A stretch of DNA of 47,271 nucleotides from Bdellovibrionales bacterium (GCA_022842925.1 JALHOQ010000005.1:1-47271), one strand, 5' to 3'; shown: positions 32,098 through 41,576, counted from the first letter of the stretch. Made by a program: numbers and translations. The notes: generated by a model from the sequence alone, not told the origin.

Positions 32098-34545
32098 GTG
32101 CAGACACTCCCCATCGACAGCCGTTTATCCGAGATTTCAGAACTTCTTTCAAAGTCTTCCGCACTTATTCTGACCGCCGAACCCGGCGCCGGAAAAACCA
32201 CCCGCGTTCCGCCCCATCTCCTTGATCATGTCCCAGGAAAAATCATCGTACTACAACCACGCCGAATGGCTGCCGTCGCTGCATGCCATCGTGTTTGCGA
32301 GGAGCACGGTTGGGAAGTGGGTCGCGAGGCCGGTTACGTGGTTCGTTTTGAGTCGAAGAGCAGTGCTTCGACCCGGCTGCTGTTTATGACCGATGCTATG
32401 TTACTAAGAAAAATTCTCGACGATCCCGAGTTAAGAGGCGTGGGAATGGTGATCATCGACGAGTTTCACGAGCGCAATCTGAATCAAGATCTGATTTTGG
32501 GCTATATCAAAGAACAGCAGGAGCTCGGTTCGGCGCTCAAGCTCCTGGTGATGTCGGCGACATTGAATGTGAACAAGATGCAGCGCTATTTGCCCGGGAG
32601 TTCGCAAATCGAGGTGGAGGGCCGATCATTCCCTCTGACCATTGAGCATCAAACTGAGAATCTCTCCCTCCGCACCGACCATGATTTTTATGAGCGAGTA
32701 ATGGGTGCCGTGAATTACGGCCTTAAGAAGACCCAAGGCGACGTGCTGGTTTTTTTGCCTGGGGTGGGGGAGATCGAGCGCGCGCGAGAGCGGCTCACTT
32801 TGCGTGAAGTCGATGTGGAGCTGCTGCACGGCTCATTGCAGTTGCGCGAACAGCAGCGAGTTCTGCGCGCGGGGGAGCGGCGGCGGGTGATCTTGTCCAC
32901 TAACGTCGCCGAGGCGTCGGTTACCGTCAACGGTGTCGACTGCGTGGTCGACACCGGCGTGGCCAAGGTGATGCAATGCCATTTGCGCACCGGTTTTTCG
33001 CAACTCGAATTACAGAGAATCTCGCTGTTCAATGCCAAGCAACGGGCCGGCCGAGCCGCGCGCCAGCGGCCGGGTCTGTGTCTAAGGCTGTGGACATCGC
33101 ATGAAGAGAACACGCAGGCGCTCGAGCCGGTGGCCGAATGCCAGCGGGTGGATCTCGCGCAAACACTCTTGTGGCTGGCCAAGCTTGGTGTGACTCGCTT
33201 CGAACAGTTTGCTTGGCTCGACCATCCGCCGGGGCGCTTGATCGACTTCGGTCGCCGCTCCTTGCTATGGCTTGGCGCCATCGACAAAGACGGTCGCATC
33301 ACGGCGTTCGGCGAAAAGCTGGTCAGCTATCCACTACCGCCGCGCTGGGGCGCTTTGCTGGCGATGGGCGAGGAGATGGGCTTTGGCAAAACGGCCGCGC
33401 GAATGGCCGCCATATTAAATGAGCGGGATTTTGTGAGTGGACCGATTCATTCGCCCGTGCAATGCGATCTGTGGTCACGACTGGAGAGTCTGAGCGAGGG
33501 CCGCGGGCGCGGTGCCGATCAGGTTTTGCAAAGCGCGCGGCAGCTCGAAAGCCTCGTTAAAGGCGGAGATCGTCGGCCCGAGTTGCGCGATGTGCAGCGG
33601 CTCCTCTTGTTTTCGCAGGGAGACCGGCTTTGTCGCCGACGCGGCTCGGGCGAGACAGCTCTGATGACGGGACAGCGGGGAGTGAAACTGGCGCGAGATT
33701 CGCAAGTAAAGACGGCTGAGTTTTTTGTGGCTCTTCAGGGCGTGGATCTGCCCGGTCAGGCTGACACCTTAATCACGCTCGCATCGGGTTTTGACAAAGA
33801 CTTCGTGCTGCAAGTTTTGGGCGATAAGGTGGCGGTGAGCGAAGACGTGTACTTTGATCGCGACAAGGAGCAGTTCTTCGCGCGGCGGGGACGATTTGTT
33901 TTCGATCTGCCCATCGATCAGCCGACTCTGTCGCCGGTCAGTGGTGAGGTGGTGGCCGACGCGATGGCCAGCGAGTTATGGAAGATGTGGGACGAACTGC
34001 AGGAGAAAAACGAAGGGCTAGGCCGCTTGATGGCGCGCTGGCGCTTTCTCGTGCAGCATAAACCCGAGCTTGCGGCTGAGTTGAGCGAAGAGAAAATCCG
34101 AGAAGCTTTAGCGATGGCGGGGTATGGCTCGGTCAGTGTCCGCCAGGTTCTGGAGAAAGATCTGGCCGGCTTTATTCGGCAAGCGCTGGGACGCGAGACT
34201 TCGGCCCTTCTCGAAAAAGAAGTCCCGGCCGTGTTTGCGGCGCCGACGGGCTTTGAGCACAAGATTGATTACTCAGAAATGCATTCGGCCTATGTGGACG
34301 TGCGCCTGCAAGAAATTTTCGGTTTAACCGCGAGCCCGCGGGTGGCATGCGGAAAAGTTCCTTTGACCTTCCGTCTGCTGGGGCCGAATTATCGGCCCGT
34401 CCAGGTGACGTCGGATCTGGCGAACTTCTGGCGCAGTGGCTATGTGGAGGTGCGCAAGGAGTTGCGCGCGCGCTATCCAAAGCACTCTTGGCCCGAGGAC
34501 CCGTTGACGGCAAAACCTGAGGCGAAGGGCCGGCGAAGAAGTTGA
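32098..34545 (+). CDS. hrpB: ATP-dependent helicase HrpB
   Basis: An 815-residue DEAH-type helicase, full length for the family, starting at GTG 32098. Motifs: Walker A EPGAGKTT (28-35), DEFH (121-124), MSAT (152-155) and QRAGRAARQRPG (about 315). The end, FWRSGYVEVRKELRARYPKHSWPEDP, is the diagnostic HrpB C-terminus. It should be a cytoplasmic ATPase that unwinds RNA or RNA-containing duplexes; its precise substrate is not settled. It stands alone on this strand between the flagellin-4 unit and the convergent UPF0270/TetR genes. The start sits directly behind the second copy of a 30-nt repeat. Confidence 0.95.
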   Translation: MQTLPIDSRLSEISELLSKSSALILTAEPGAGKTTRVPPHLLDHVPGKIIVLQPRRMAAVAACHRVCEEHGWEVGREAGYVVRFESKSSASTRLLFMTDAMLLRKILDDPELRGVGMVIIDEFHERNLNQDLILGYIKEQQELGSALKLLVMSATLNVNKMQRYLPGSSQIEVEGRSFPLTIEHQTENLSLRTDHDFYERVMGAVNYGLKKTQGDVLVFLPGVGEIERARERLTLREVDVELLHGSLQLREQQRVLRAGERRRVILSTNVAEASVTVNGVDCVVDTGVAKVMQCHLRTGFSQLELQRISLFNAKQRAGRAARQRPGLCLRLWTSHEENTQALEPVAECQRVDLAQTLLWLAKLGVTRFEQFAWLDHPPGRLIDFGRRSLLWLGAIDKDGRITAFGEKLVSYPLPPRWGALLAMGEEMGFGKTAARMAAILNERDFVSGPIHSPVQCDLWSRLESLSEGRGRGADQVLQSARQLESLVKGGDRRPELRDVQRLLLFSQGDRLCRRRGSGETALMTGQRGVKLARDSQVKTAEFFVALQGVDLPGQADTLITLASGFDKDFVLQVLGDKVAVSEDVYFDRDKEQFFARRGRFVFDLPIDQPTLSPVSGEVVADAMASELWKMWDELQEKNEGLGRLMARWRFLVQHKPELAAELSEEKIREALAMAGYGSVSVRQVLEKDLAGFIRQALGRETSALLEKEVPAVFAAPTGFEHKIDYSEMHSAYVDVRLQEIFGLTASPRVACGKVPLTFRLLGPNYRPVQVTSDLANFWRSGYVEVRKELRARYPKHSWPEDPLTAKPEAKGRRRS

Positions 34546-34567
34546 GAGCAGGAGTAGAACATGGCTA

Positions 34568-34822
34568 TCAGCGGCGCGGTTGAGCCTGACTCGCGGGTAG
34601 GAACGTCACCGATTCGGTATTCGGATCAAAGAACAGCTTCGTGTCACCCTTTTGCAACTGCCGACGTATATCGGCCACCTTCTTCTCAAAACTCGCCTCG
34701 ACCGCGCCGTAATCCGTGCCTTCGCGTTCGATAAAGGAGGCGATGATCTCGTTCAAAGCGTCTTCGCTCACCGACTCGAGCGGGATTTCAACGGGAGGAA
34801 TTTCGTTCTCGCTTTCGCTCAT
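34568..34822 (-). CDS. UPF0270 family protein (YheU-like)
   Basis: An 84-residue protein whose middle, LNEIIASFIEREGTDYG...SFEKKVADIRRQLQKGD, matches the UPF0270/YheU family (LI.EFV.REGTDYGE.E...KV.QV..QL..G). The function of the family is unknown. The acidic N-terminus is slightly longer than in YheU. Its ATG is 2 bases past the TetR-gene stop, so the two are one transcription unit. Confidence 0.85.
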   Translation of the reverse strand: MSESENEIPPVEIPLESVSEDALNEIIASFIEREGTDYGAVEASFEKKVADIRRQLQKGDTKLFFDPNTESVTFLPASQAQPRR

Positions 34823-34824
34823 AG

Positions 34825-35409
34825 CTAATGAACCTGATACGGTTTGAGAAGTTTTAATACATACTCGATTCCCGCGCGCAGGCTCTTGTTGCGAGCGGGT
34901 TTCTGTTCACTCTCGAAAAAATTCAAAAACGCGTTCGAGGTAATCAAGACCGTGTCGGCGATAAACTGCAATTCGCGCTTATCGCGAACGGGTTTCATGG
35001 CGCCTTGGCGAACCCAGTGCGAATACTGCAACAACATAAGACGTTGGGCCTTGGCCAAGTGTTTCTTCCAATTGTTAGTCAGAGCGGGATCGCTGCGGCG
35101 CAGATGGTACATTTCGCGATGAAAAAAGCGGTACTTGTAAAACACACCAAAGGCCTGCTCCACGAACTCTTCGGGGGAGCGCGGGTTCCCGCCGCTTTTG
35201 TCACTCCACACGACATACGTTTCCTGACACATGCGCTGATAGAGTTCCCGCACGATCTCTTCTTTGTTGGAGAAATGGAAGTAGAGGTTTCCGGGCGATA
35301 TGCCGAGGTGCTTGGCGATATGGTTGGTGGTGACGGCCACTGTTCCCGATTGATTAAACAAATCCACACTGGCGTTGAGGATGCGATCTCGATTGGTCTC
35401 ACGTCTCAT
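34825..35409 (-). CDS. TetR-family transcriptional regulator
   Basis: A 194-residue regulator. Residues 1-55 hold the helix-turn-helix (DRILNASVDLFNQSGTVAVTTNHIAKHLGISPGNLYFHFSNKEEIV), with GNLYFHF typical of the recognition helix. The C-terminal part is the ligand-binding and dimerisation domain; its ligand is unknown. Start ATG 35409. It is transcribed away from flaG, so the 120-base gap could hold control sites for both, including the gene itself. Confidence 0.92.
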   Translation of the reverse strand: MRRETNRDRILNASVDLFNQSGTVAVTTNHIAKHLGISPGNLYFHFSNKEEIVRELYQRMCQETYVVWSDKSGGNPRSPEEFVEQAFGVFYKYRFFHREMYHLRRSDPALTNNWKKHLAKAQRLMLLQYSHWVRQGAMKPVRDKRELQFIADTVLITSNAFLNFFESEQKPARNKSLRAGIEYVLKLLKPYQVH

Positions 35410-35491
35410 GCTTACAAGTCTCCCTAAAGAATGTTTTTTAGAGCAGCAGCTCTATCCTGACAACAAAATTAAAAGACCTTAGCGCATGGCC

Positions 35492-35519
35492 TAAAGTTCC
35501 TCCTGTCGAGCTCCGAAAG
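35492..35519 (+). promoter_or_regulatory. Possible sigma-28-type promoter before flaG
   Basis: TAAAGTTC (35492-35499), 12 bases, TCCGAAAG (35512-35519). The spacing is one base longer than ideal, and the start site would fall about 4 bases before the flaG ATG, leaving almost no leader. GAAAGG inside the -10 is also the only ribosome site. One of the two readings must be wrong, or the mRNA is nearly leaderless. Confidence 0.35.
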
Positions 35520-35529
35520 GTACATCGAG

Positions 35530-35898
35530 ATGAATATAAAAAATATCCACGTAGCGAATATCTTGCCCGTGGACCCAAAACAGAGGGTCGAGGGCAATGC
35601 GCGCGCGCAAGCCAGTACGGACCGCGATGGGGATGGCAAGCGTGAGCAGCCTGAACCAGAGCAAAAACATCATCTCAGCGATCAAGAATTTGACGAGTCG
35701 GTGCAGGCACTCGAAGAGATGCCCGGACTTAAATCCAACAACCTCACGATCAAAGTCGAAAAGGGCCTAGACGCTCGGATCATTTTGATCGTCGATTCCA
35801 GCGGTAAAGTCGTGCGCCGCCTCTCAGAAGGCCAGCTTTGGCTGGCCACGCGCGATCGCGACAAGCAAACAGGACGCATTCTAGACAAAGCGATGTAG
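35530..35898 (+). CDS. flaG: FlaG-family flagellar protein
   Basis: A 122-residue protein. The N-terminal half is charged and probably disordered; the C-terminal half (LTIKVEKGLDARIILIVDSSGKVVRRLSE) matches the FlaG domain, which influences filament length and sits beside fliD in many bacteria. No signal peptide. It starts the co-directional flagellar cluster, 63 bases before fliD. Confidence 0.85.
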   Translation: MNIKNIHVANILPVDPKQRVEGNARAQASTDRDGDGKREQPEPEQKHHLSDQEFDESVQALEEMPGLKSNNLTIKVEKGLDARIILIVDSSGKVVRRLSEGQLWLATRDRDKQTGRILDKAM

Positions 35899-35961
35899 TC
35901 ATATTATTGACTCACCTTGTTGTGGAACCTCGGGAGAAAATGAAATCTCGAGGGGGCCTTA

Positions 35962-37320
35962 TTGGCAGGCATTAACATTGGCGGAATCGCTTCAGGATTG
36001 CCACCGAATCTAGTCGATCAGTTGGTCGATGCTGAGCGCATTCCTATTAAAAATCTCGAGAAGCAAAAGGGTAAACAGGAGAATCGCCTTAAGCTCGTGC
36101 AGGAACTCGAGACCAAGCTGAACGGTATCACGAAATCGATAGGCGACTTGGCGTCGACCAAAGGCTTCAGCGATATCAAACTTATGTCCGGCGATCCTAA
36201 TGTGGTCGCGGGCACCGTGGATCCGAACGCTTCGGCCAACGGCAGTTGGAATGTGGAAGTGATGGAGCTCGCTCAGAAGGCCGCCGCCGTGACCAACGGT
36301 CTTCCAGACAAAGACCAAACTCGAATCGGAGTCGGCTACTTTCGCTTCGACACGCCGAGCGGCCGCAAAGATATTTATATCAACGCCGAGAACAACACGC
36401 TGGCCGGTGCCGCCAACGCCATCAACAGCGCGGGCATCGGAGTCAAAGCTTCGGTGTTAAACGACCGCTCCGATCCCGACGCTCCTTACAAACTCATGAT
36501 CACGGGCGACGATGTGGGTGGGGACAATACAATTCAATACCCGACGCTGTACTTTCTCGATGGCGACGAAGATCTTTACTTCGATACCGAGAAAGAAGCC
36601 AAAAACGGCCGCGTGAAGATCGACGGTTTTGAGTTCGAGATCGGCGATAACACAGTGACGGATATGATTCCTGGCGTGACCCTGGAATTGCGCCAAGCGA
36701 GTCCCGGCCGCACGGTCAATATCAACGTCAAAGAGGACAAGGAAGTCGTGGTCGGCAAGGTGAAAACCTTCGTCGAGGGAATGAACGAGGCGCTCAAGTT
36801 CATTCAGCAGCAAAACGCGCTGACAAAAGACACTGATACATCCTCCACCTTGGGTGGCGACAGTCTTCTCCGCAGTATTGAGAATCGGCTTCGGGCATTG
36901 GTGCAAAATCCACAGTACGGCGTCTCCACCGCGATCACGCGACTCAACCAAATTGGCATCACCTTTAATCGTGGCGGAACGTTGGACTACGATGAAAAGC
37001 GGTTCAACGACGCTTTAGCGCGCAATCCGGCGGCCATTCAAAAATTTCTGGCCGGCGACGGTTTCAGTACTGGGTTTATCCCAACCTTGAAGCGGGAGGT
37101 CGGCGGAATGCTCAATCAAGCCATGGGTCCAGTTTCGATTCGCAAACGGGCCCTGCAAGACCGAATTTCGCAAATGAACGATCAGATCGCGAACAAAGAA
37201 AAGCAGCTCGTGCGCAAAGAAGAGCAGCTGCGGAACAAGTTCGCCAAGCTCGAAGAGACGATGAGCCGGCTGAAAGGCCAGGGCTCGGCTATGGCGGGCT
37301 TCGGCGCTCCGCAAGGATAG
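35962..37320 (+). CDS. fliD: Flagellar hook-associated protein 2 (filament cap) FliD
   Basis: A 452-residue protein with the FliD start GINIGGIASGLPPNLVDQLVDAERIPI and C-terminal segment YDEKRFNDALARNPAAIQKFLAG, followed by the long coiled coil DRISQMNDQIANKEKQLVRKEEQL. It forms the cap under which flagellins fold. Start TTG 35962, behind AGGGGG (35951-35956). Length is typical of small FliD proteins, with the variable D2/D3 parts shortened, in keeping with the short flagellins here. The next gene, fliS, follows after 42 bases. Confidence 0.95.
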   Translation: MAGINIGGIASGLPPNLVDQLVDAERIPIKNLEKQKGKQENRLKLVQELETKLNGITKSIGDLASTKGFSDIKLMSGDPNVVAGTVDPNASANGSWNVEVMELAQKAAAVTNGLPDKDQTRIGVGYFRFDTPSGRKDIYINAENNTLAGAANAINSAGIGVKASVLNDRSDPDAPYKLMITGDDVGGDNTIQYPTLYFLDGDEDLYFDTEKEAKNGRVKIDGFEFEIGDNTVTDMIPGVTLELRQASPGRTVNINVKEDKEVVVGKVKTFVEGMNEALKFIQQQNALTKDTDTSSTLGGDSLLRSIENRLRALVQNPQYGVSTAITRLNQIGITFNRGGTLDYDEKRFNDALARNPAAIQKFLAGDGFSTGFIPTLKREVGGMLNQAMGPVSIRKRALQDRISQMNDQIANKEKQLVRKEEQLRNKFAKLEETMSRLKGQGSAMAGFGAPQG

Positions 37321-37362
37321 GACTCAAGTTTGATGAAAGTGTAACCGAATGAGACATGAGAT

Positions 37363-37755
37363 ATGAAAAACGCGGCCCAAAAATATAAACAGACCTCGGT
37401 CCAAAGCGCGAGCAAGGAAAAAATCTTGCTTATGCTTTACGAAGGCGCGATCCGCTTCGTCAAGCAGGCGATCGCGGCCATCGACCGTAAGGACATCGCC
37501 GACCGTGGCGTCAATATTGGGCGCGCCTTCGATATCATCAATGAGCTGAACAATACTCTCAATCATGACGTCGGCGGTGAAATCGCGGCCAACTTGGAGC
37601 AGCTCTATATGTTTATCTGCGAGCAGCTGACCAAAGCCAACGCCACCGGCCAGCGGCAGCCGCTCGAAGAAAGTTTGAAAGTGCTAGAAACGCTCTACTC
37701 GGGTTGGGTGGAAGCGATTGAAAAGATTAAACGGGAAGAAAATCTCAACAAATAG
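37363..37755 (+). CDS. fliS: Flagellin export chaperone FliS
   Basis: A 130-residue helical protein with the FliS pattern YKQTSVQSASKEKILLMLYEGAIRFVKQA near the start and INELNNTLNHDVGGEIAANLEQLYMFICEQL in the middle. FliS binds the flagellin C-terminus and keeps it soluble before export. Length and order fliD-fliS are standard. Confidence 0.95.
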   Translation: MKNAAQKYKQTSVQSASKEKILLMLYEGAIRFVKQAIAAIDRKDIADRGVNIGRAFDIINELNNTLNHDVGGEIAANLEQLYMFICEQLTKANATGQRQPLEESLKVLETLYSGWVEAIEKIKREENLNK

Positions 37756-37774
37756 GGTCATGGAGGATCTTAAA

Positions 37775-38200
37775 GTGGAAACCATAATCAACCTTCTGAA
37801 AGACAAAAACTACCATTTGCAGAAATTCCATGAGCTGAACGAGAGCGAACTCATGAACTTTGCCGATGGAAATTTCGATAACCTCGAAATCTTCTATCAA
37901 TCGCGCGAAACCATTCTCGATCTCGTTCGCTGTATTGACCGCTTGATCGACGCCGCTACACACGTGCACGGCGCCGAGGTGGAAGTGACGGACGGCGAAA
38001 AGAAAGAAATGATCACCATCATGAATGACAAGAATGAATTGGTGACTCGAATTCTGGCCCAGGACTTACAGGTGCTATCGATGATCGAACAGGCCAAGTC
38101 GAATATTATTCGAGAACTGCGCCAGGTTCAGGCCGCAAAAAAGGCGGTCGGCGCTTACAAGACCGGCGACGTAGTCAACAAACTAGACGAAAAGGCCTAA
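37775..38200 (+). CDS. FliT/FlgN-type flagellar chaperone candidate
   Basis: A 141-residue, all-helical protein. The start is chosen at GTG 37775 because GGAGG (37762-37766) lies 8 bases before it; an ATG at 37760 is the alternative, and the track start at 37718 overlaps fliS too far. Helices such as LNESELMNFADGNFDNLEIFYQSRETILDLVRCID and EQAKSNIIRELRQVQAAKKA suit a small export chaperone. The position right after fliS is where fliT is usually found. Sequence similarity to FliT itself is weak, so FlgN or a novel chaperone is possible. Confidence 0.7.
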   Translation: METIINLLKDKNYHLQKFHELNESELMNFADGNFDNLEIFYQSRETILDLVRCIDRLIDAATHVHGAEVEVTDGEKKEMITIMNDKNELVTRILAQDLQVLSMIEQAKSNIIRELRQVQAAKKAVGAYKTGDVVNKLDEKA

Positions 38201-38330
38201 CGGTTTATTGACGCTGGACCGGGCCGCGCTTGGCCCGCCTTCCGGCTAGATTCCCGCGTCTTCCCGAATTGGATTCCAGCTGAATTTTGGCACTGAGGTT
38301 GCTCCTGTCTCACGGCGGGGGGACCTGTCA

Positions 38331-39221
38331 GTGGAAATCATTCGTCACATACCGCACGGCCAGACCAAGAGCGAGCGCATTGCATCTCCGCCGCGTCCAA
38401 GCCCGAAGCCAAAATACGACCTCGAGGATCTTTACTGCCTGATGCAGGCCAACCCGAACGATAGCGTCACTGCGATCGAACTTGCTCGCCGTCTCAATGG
38501 GTTAGGTCGTGAGGAGGAGGCCCTTAAAATTCTGGAGAGCGTGATCAAAATCGACTCTCGTTTCGAAACAGTGTTGGCGCTCGCGCTTCTCGAGGAGAAG
38601 ATGGGGCAGGAAGACGCCGCCTTGCTGCATCTTCAAGAAGCTCTACTGATCGCGCCCGATGAGCAGCCTGAGATTTTCGACATATTTAAAACGCTCGGCA
38701 ATATCTATGTTCGTCGCGGAGATTTTGACTCGGCCGAGGATAACTATTTCAAAGCCTATCGGATGAATTCCGAATCCGATGTTTTGCTCGTCAATCTGGG
38801 CACGCTTTGCGTTCAACGCTCGGATTGGGATCAAGCGCTGGAGCGCTTTCGCGCGGCATTAAAGATCAATGTGCAGAATGATAAAGCCTGGGTCGGCCTG
38901 GCGATCGGTCACCGCATGAAGGGTGATCTGGAATTGTCATGGGCCAATCTTGAGACGGCGTTGGAATACAATCCGCTGAACGAGGTGGCGCTGACACTGG
39001 TCACCGACTGGGGAATTCACGCCGCGAAGGACTCGCGCGTCTTGGAGCTCATCCGTCAGTTTTTGGTTGAGGGGGGCTGGAATGAGCGCTTCAGTCTGGC
39101 CTTTTCGTGGCTCAGCTGGCGACGCGGGGACGCCGACATTGCACGCCTGGAATTGGAGCGCCTTCTGGCGGTGAATCCCGGCAACGCGCAGGCTCTCGAA
39201 CTCGCGAGTCAAATCAAATGA
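38331..39221 (+). CDS. TPR-repeat protein of the flagellar/glycosylation cluster
   Basis: A 296-residue protein, GTG start at 38331 behind a GGGGGGA site. Residues about 35-295 are TPR repeats: NPNDSVTAIELARRLNGLGREEEALKILE, GNIYVRRGDFDSAEDNYFKAYRMN, GTLCVQRSDWDQALERFRAAL. Such proteins scaffold complexes. It overlaps the next gene by 4 bases (ATGA) and is the first of five tightly packed genes with two glycosyltransferases, so it may recruit flagellins or enzymes for sugar transfer. That role is inferred. Confidence 0.85.
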   Translation: MEIIRHIPHGQTKSERIASPPRPSPKPKYDLEDLYCLMQANPNDSVTAIELARRLNGLGREEEALKILESVIKIDSRFETVLALALLEEKMGQEDAALLHLQEALLIAPDEQPEIFDIFKTLGNIYVRRGDFDSAEDNYFKAYRMNSESDVLLVNLGTLCVQRSDWDQALERFRAALKINVQNDKAWVGLAIGHRMKGDLELSWANLETALEYNPLNEVALTLVTDWGIHAAKDSRVLELIRQFLVEGGWNERFSLAFSWLSWRRGDADIARLELERLLAVNPGNAQALELASQIK

Positions 39222-39844
39222 CGGAGTTGGTGTGGGAAACCTCCCAAACGGGACTTCAGGTGCCGCGCTGGAAAGGGCGTCTTCTCGCATCGCGATTAGA
39301 CCCGGAACAGGAAGCCCGCGCATGGGTTCAGCGGCGCACGACTTTTTTAGAGAAAACTCAAACTGTTTTTGTTTTAGGATTAGGCGGCGCCTTTCATGTG
39401 CGTGAAGTTTTGCGCCGGTCCGCCGCGCGTGTGATCGTGATTGAGCGGGAGAGCGAAATCGCCGCCGCCGTAATGCCGGGTGTGTTGGACGAGTTCGGGC
39501 CGCGAGTGGGAGTGGTGGTGGTGGAGCGGCCATCCGACCTCCGCGGTGAAGGTTTGATTCGTGAGGGGCTAGTCACCAGCTTTTTAACCTTGGAACATCC
39601 GCCATCGGTGGCAGGCGCTCGCGAGTTTTACTCGGCGTGCGCGGCCCTGTTAGTGGGGCGCGAGTGGGGGGCGTTGACGTGGCAGTGGCGGCTGAAGGGC
39701 TTTGCCGACTTCGAGTCGCAACCTCGGGTCGAGCGATCCGATAAGGCCCTGACTATATATGATTTGGAGCAGACCGAACTTGTGCGCAATTCGGTCGAGC
39801 GCGAGCGACTCTTGCTCAAAGCTTTACGGGAGCTGGTGAAATGA
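39218..39844 (+). CDS. Maf/DUF115-like N-terminal domain protein, possible flagellin modification
   Basis: A 208-residue protein from ATG 39218 (the track start at 39107 is in the TPR gene). It contains TVFVLGLGGAFHVREVLRR...VIVIERESEIAAAV, a Rossmann-like GLG motif followed by an acidic strand end. It resembles the N-terminal part of motility-associated Maf proteins (GLGLGYH...FEP), which put nonulosonic or related sugars on flagellin, but it is much shorter and lacks their catalytic domain. It may be a stripped-down partner. It is overlapped at both ends by its neighbours. Confidence 0.55.
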   Translation: MTELVWETSQTGLQVPRWKGRLLASRLDPEQEARAWVQRRTTFLEKTQTVFVLGLGGAFHVREVLRRSAARVIVIERESEIAAAVMPGVLDEFGPRVGVVVVERPSDLRGEGLIREGLVTSFLTLEHPPSVAGAREFYSACAALLVGREWGALTWQWRLKGFADFESQPRVERSDKALTIYDLEQTELVRNSVERERLLLKALRELVK

Positions 39845-41388
39845 AGATTCTCGTGGTCAGTCTCCTGCGTCTCGGCGATTTTGTTATGCATGTGCCGGCC
39901 ATCGCCGGATTGAAAAACAAATACCCGCGGGCCAAGATCGATGTCCTATGCCATCGGCCGGTGGCGGCGATGCAACCCATGCTGCCGATAGTGGATCGCT
40001 GGTGGACCTTGGATCGCGATGAATTGCAGGCGGGACTCGGCCGAGCTGAGATTCCGATGCTCACGGCGTTCGATGTGCTACGCGAGCAATGTGAGGCGAT
40101 TAACGCCGAAAAATACGATCTCATCGTGAACCTCACGCAGACCCATTTCTCCGGCTACCTGATGGGCTACTTTGTCGCCAGGGCGAAGTTGGGGCTCACT
40201 CACAACCCAAACGGTGGCTCCGACTTTCATTCACCTTGGTTTCGTTACCTCGATGAACATGCCGACGATCGTGATGTGTTTCACTTCGCTGACGTATTCG
40301 CTCAGGCGTCGGAAACATTCGGAGAAGCGCGGCGCTGGCCGCTGGTGCTGACACCAAAGGGAGATGCGGAAGTTCGCGCCTTGGGGTTGCCCCGGGGTCG
40401 CGAGTGGATCGCCATTCAGGCCCTGACTTCCGATGATAAGAAAAACTGGGGTGTAGAGACTTGGGCGACGTGGCTCGCGCAGATGCGGGAGAGGCGTCCG
40501 GGCTCGCACTTTGTGCTGATCGGTGCGCCGAACGAAAAGGAGCGCCTGCAAGCGATCTTGGAACGCGTCGCCGATTCGGAAAAGTTTATTGCGCTCGCCA
40601 TTCTTTCGCTGGAGGGGGTGCTGTCGCTCTTGCAGCGAGTGACTTTGCTGGTGACAGGCGACACCAGCATTAAGCATCTGGCCAACGCCGGCCGCTGTCG
40701 AGTGGTCGAATTGGCTTTGGGATCGAGCGACTTTCGCCGCACGGGAATTTATCGCGATAACAGTTTGATCGTCAGTGCGAAGCTGGCCTGCGCTCCGTGC
40801 CCTCACTCGGGCGGCTGTACCCAATCGCGGCACGAATGCGCGCGGCAGGTTGGCGCGAATGAGTTCGCTGCGGTCGTTGATCTGTATTTACAGGACGACT
40901 GGAATGCTTTACGCGCTCTCGCGCTAGGAGCCGATTTCTCCATCCGCCGGACGCGCGTGGTGGCGATGGGTTTTTGGTATGCTCAGGATGTTTCAGGTCG
41001 TGCGGCCGAAGACACTTTACAGGATTGGATTGAGCGCTCGGCTTGGAAGTTTTTGTTGAGTAGTGAAGAAAAAGGCCGAGTGCCTTCGGTGGGGACGGAA
41101 ATTTATCGATTGAAGACGGAGATCAACGATCTCGTGCCCTTGGCGGGTTTGGAGCCCCTACTGGCCAAGCTCGACTTTATTGAGAAGGAGTTGGGCGCGA
41201 AGCATTCGACGTTCACGGCGGGCTTGAGAGAATTTGAACAGTCGAAGAACGATTCCGCAGGTCAGTCCACCTTCGATCTCTCCGGCTTACGAACGCGCCA
41301 GAACAGGCTGCGATTTTTAGAGAAAGAAATCGAGATTAAAATGAAAATGGTTCGGTCCTTGAAAACCCAACTGGTGGAGAAAGCATGA
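39841..41388 (+). CDS. Glycosyltransferase family 9 (heptosyltransferase-like)
   Basis: A 515-residue protein. Residues 1-330 are a GT9 domain: MKILVVSLLRLGDFVMHVPAIAGL at the start (nucleotide-sugar fold), IAIQALTSDDKKNWGVETWATWL in the second half and LLVTGDTSIKHLANAGRCRVVEL near the donor site, as in ADP-heptose transferases. A Cys-rich stretch follows (CAPCPHSGGCTQSRHEC). Residues 350-515 are an extra helical/coiled-coil domain not found in lipopolysaccharide heptosyltransferases. Position among flagellar genes suggests a protein, perhaps flagellin, as acceptor. Confidence 0.85.
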   Translation: MKILVVSLLRLGDFVMHVPAIAGLKNKYPRAKIDVLCHRPVAAMQPMLPIVDRWWTLDRDELQAGLGRAEIPMLTAFDVLREQCEAINAEKYDLIVNLTQTHFSGYLMGYFVARAKLGLTHNPNGGSDFHSPWFRYLDEHADDRDVFHFADVFAQASETFGEARRWPLVLTPKGDAEVRALGLPRGREWIAIQALTSDDKKNWGVETWATWLAQMRERRPGSHFVLIGAPNEKERLQAILERVADSEKFIALAILSLEGVLSLLQRVTLLVTGDTSIKHLANAGRCRVVELALGSSDFRRTGIYRDNSLIVSAKLACAPCPHSGGCTQSRHECARQVGANEFAAVVDLYLQDDWNALRALALGADFSIRRTRVVAMGFWYAQDVSGRAAEDTLQDWIERSAWKFLLSSEEKGRVPSVGTEIYRLKTEINDLVPLAGLEPLLAKLDFIEKELGAKHSTFTAGLREFEQSKNDSAGQSTFDLSGLRTRQNRLRFLEKEIEIKMKMVRSLKTQLVEKA

Positions 41389-41576
41389 GCGACAACGCCA
41401 ATGATAACGAAAAAAAACTGCGCGAGGCGCTGGCCCGTTTGGAGGCATCGACCCGCAAGATTCTGGATACTCGCGGTTACTCGCGCGACGCCCGCTCTTT
41501 AAAAATGCTCGAAGAAATGCTCCGGGAGCAACTGACCAATGGCTACACTCGTAATTCAACTCGCTCGATTCGGTGA
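41385..41576 (+). CDS. Small charged helical protein between two glycosyltransferases
   Basis: A 63-residue ORF starting in an ATGA overlap with the first GT9 gene and ending 38 bases inside the second. One long amphipathic helix is likely (EKKLREALARLEASTRKILD). Tight coupling at both ends argues that it is real and acts with the enzymes, perhaps as an adaptor. No family recognised. Confidence 0.55.
   Translation: MSDNANDNEKKLREALARLEASTRKILDTRGYSRDARSLKMLEEMLREQLTNGYTRNSTRSIR

Noticed and set aside
36457-36951. 164-residue minus-strand ORF inside fliD
   Set aside because: Lies wholly inside a convincing fliD gene, with no ribosome site or domain.
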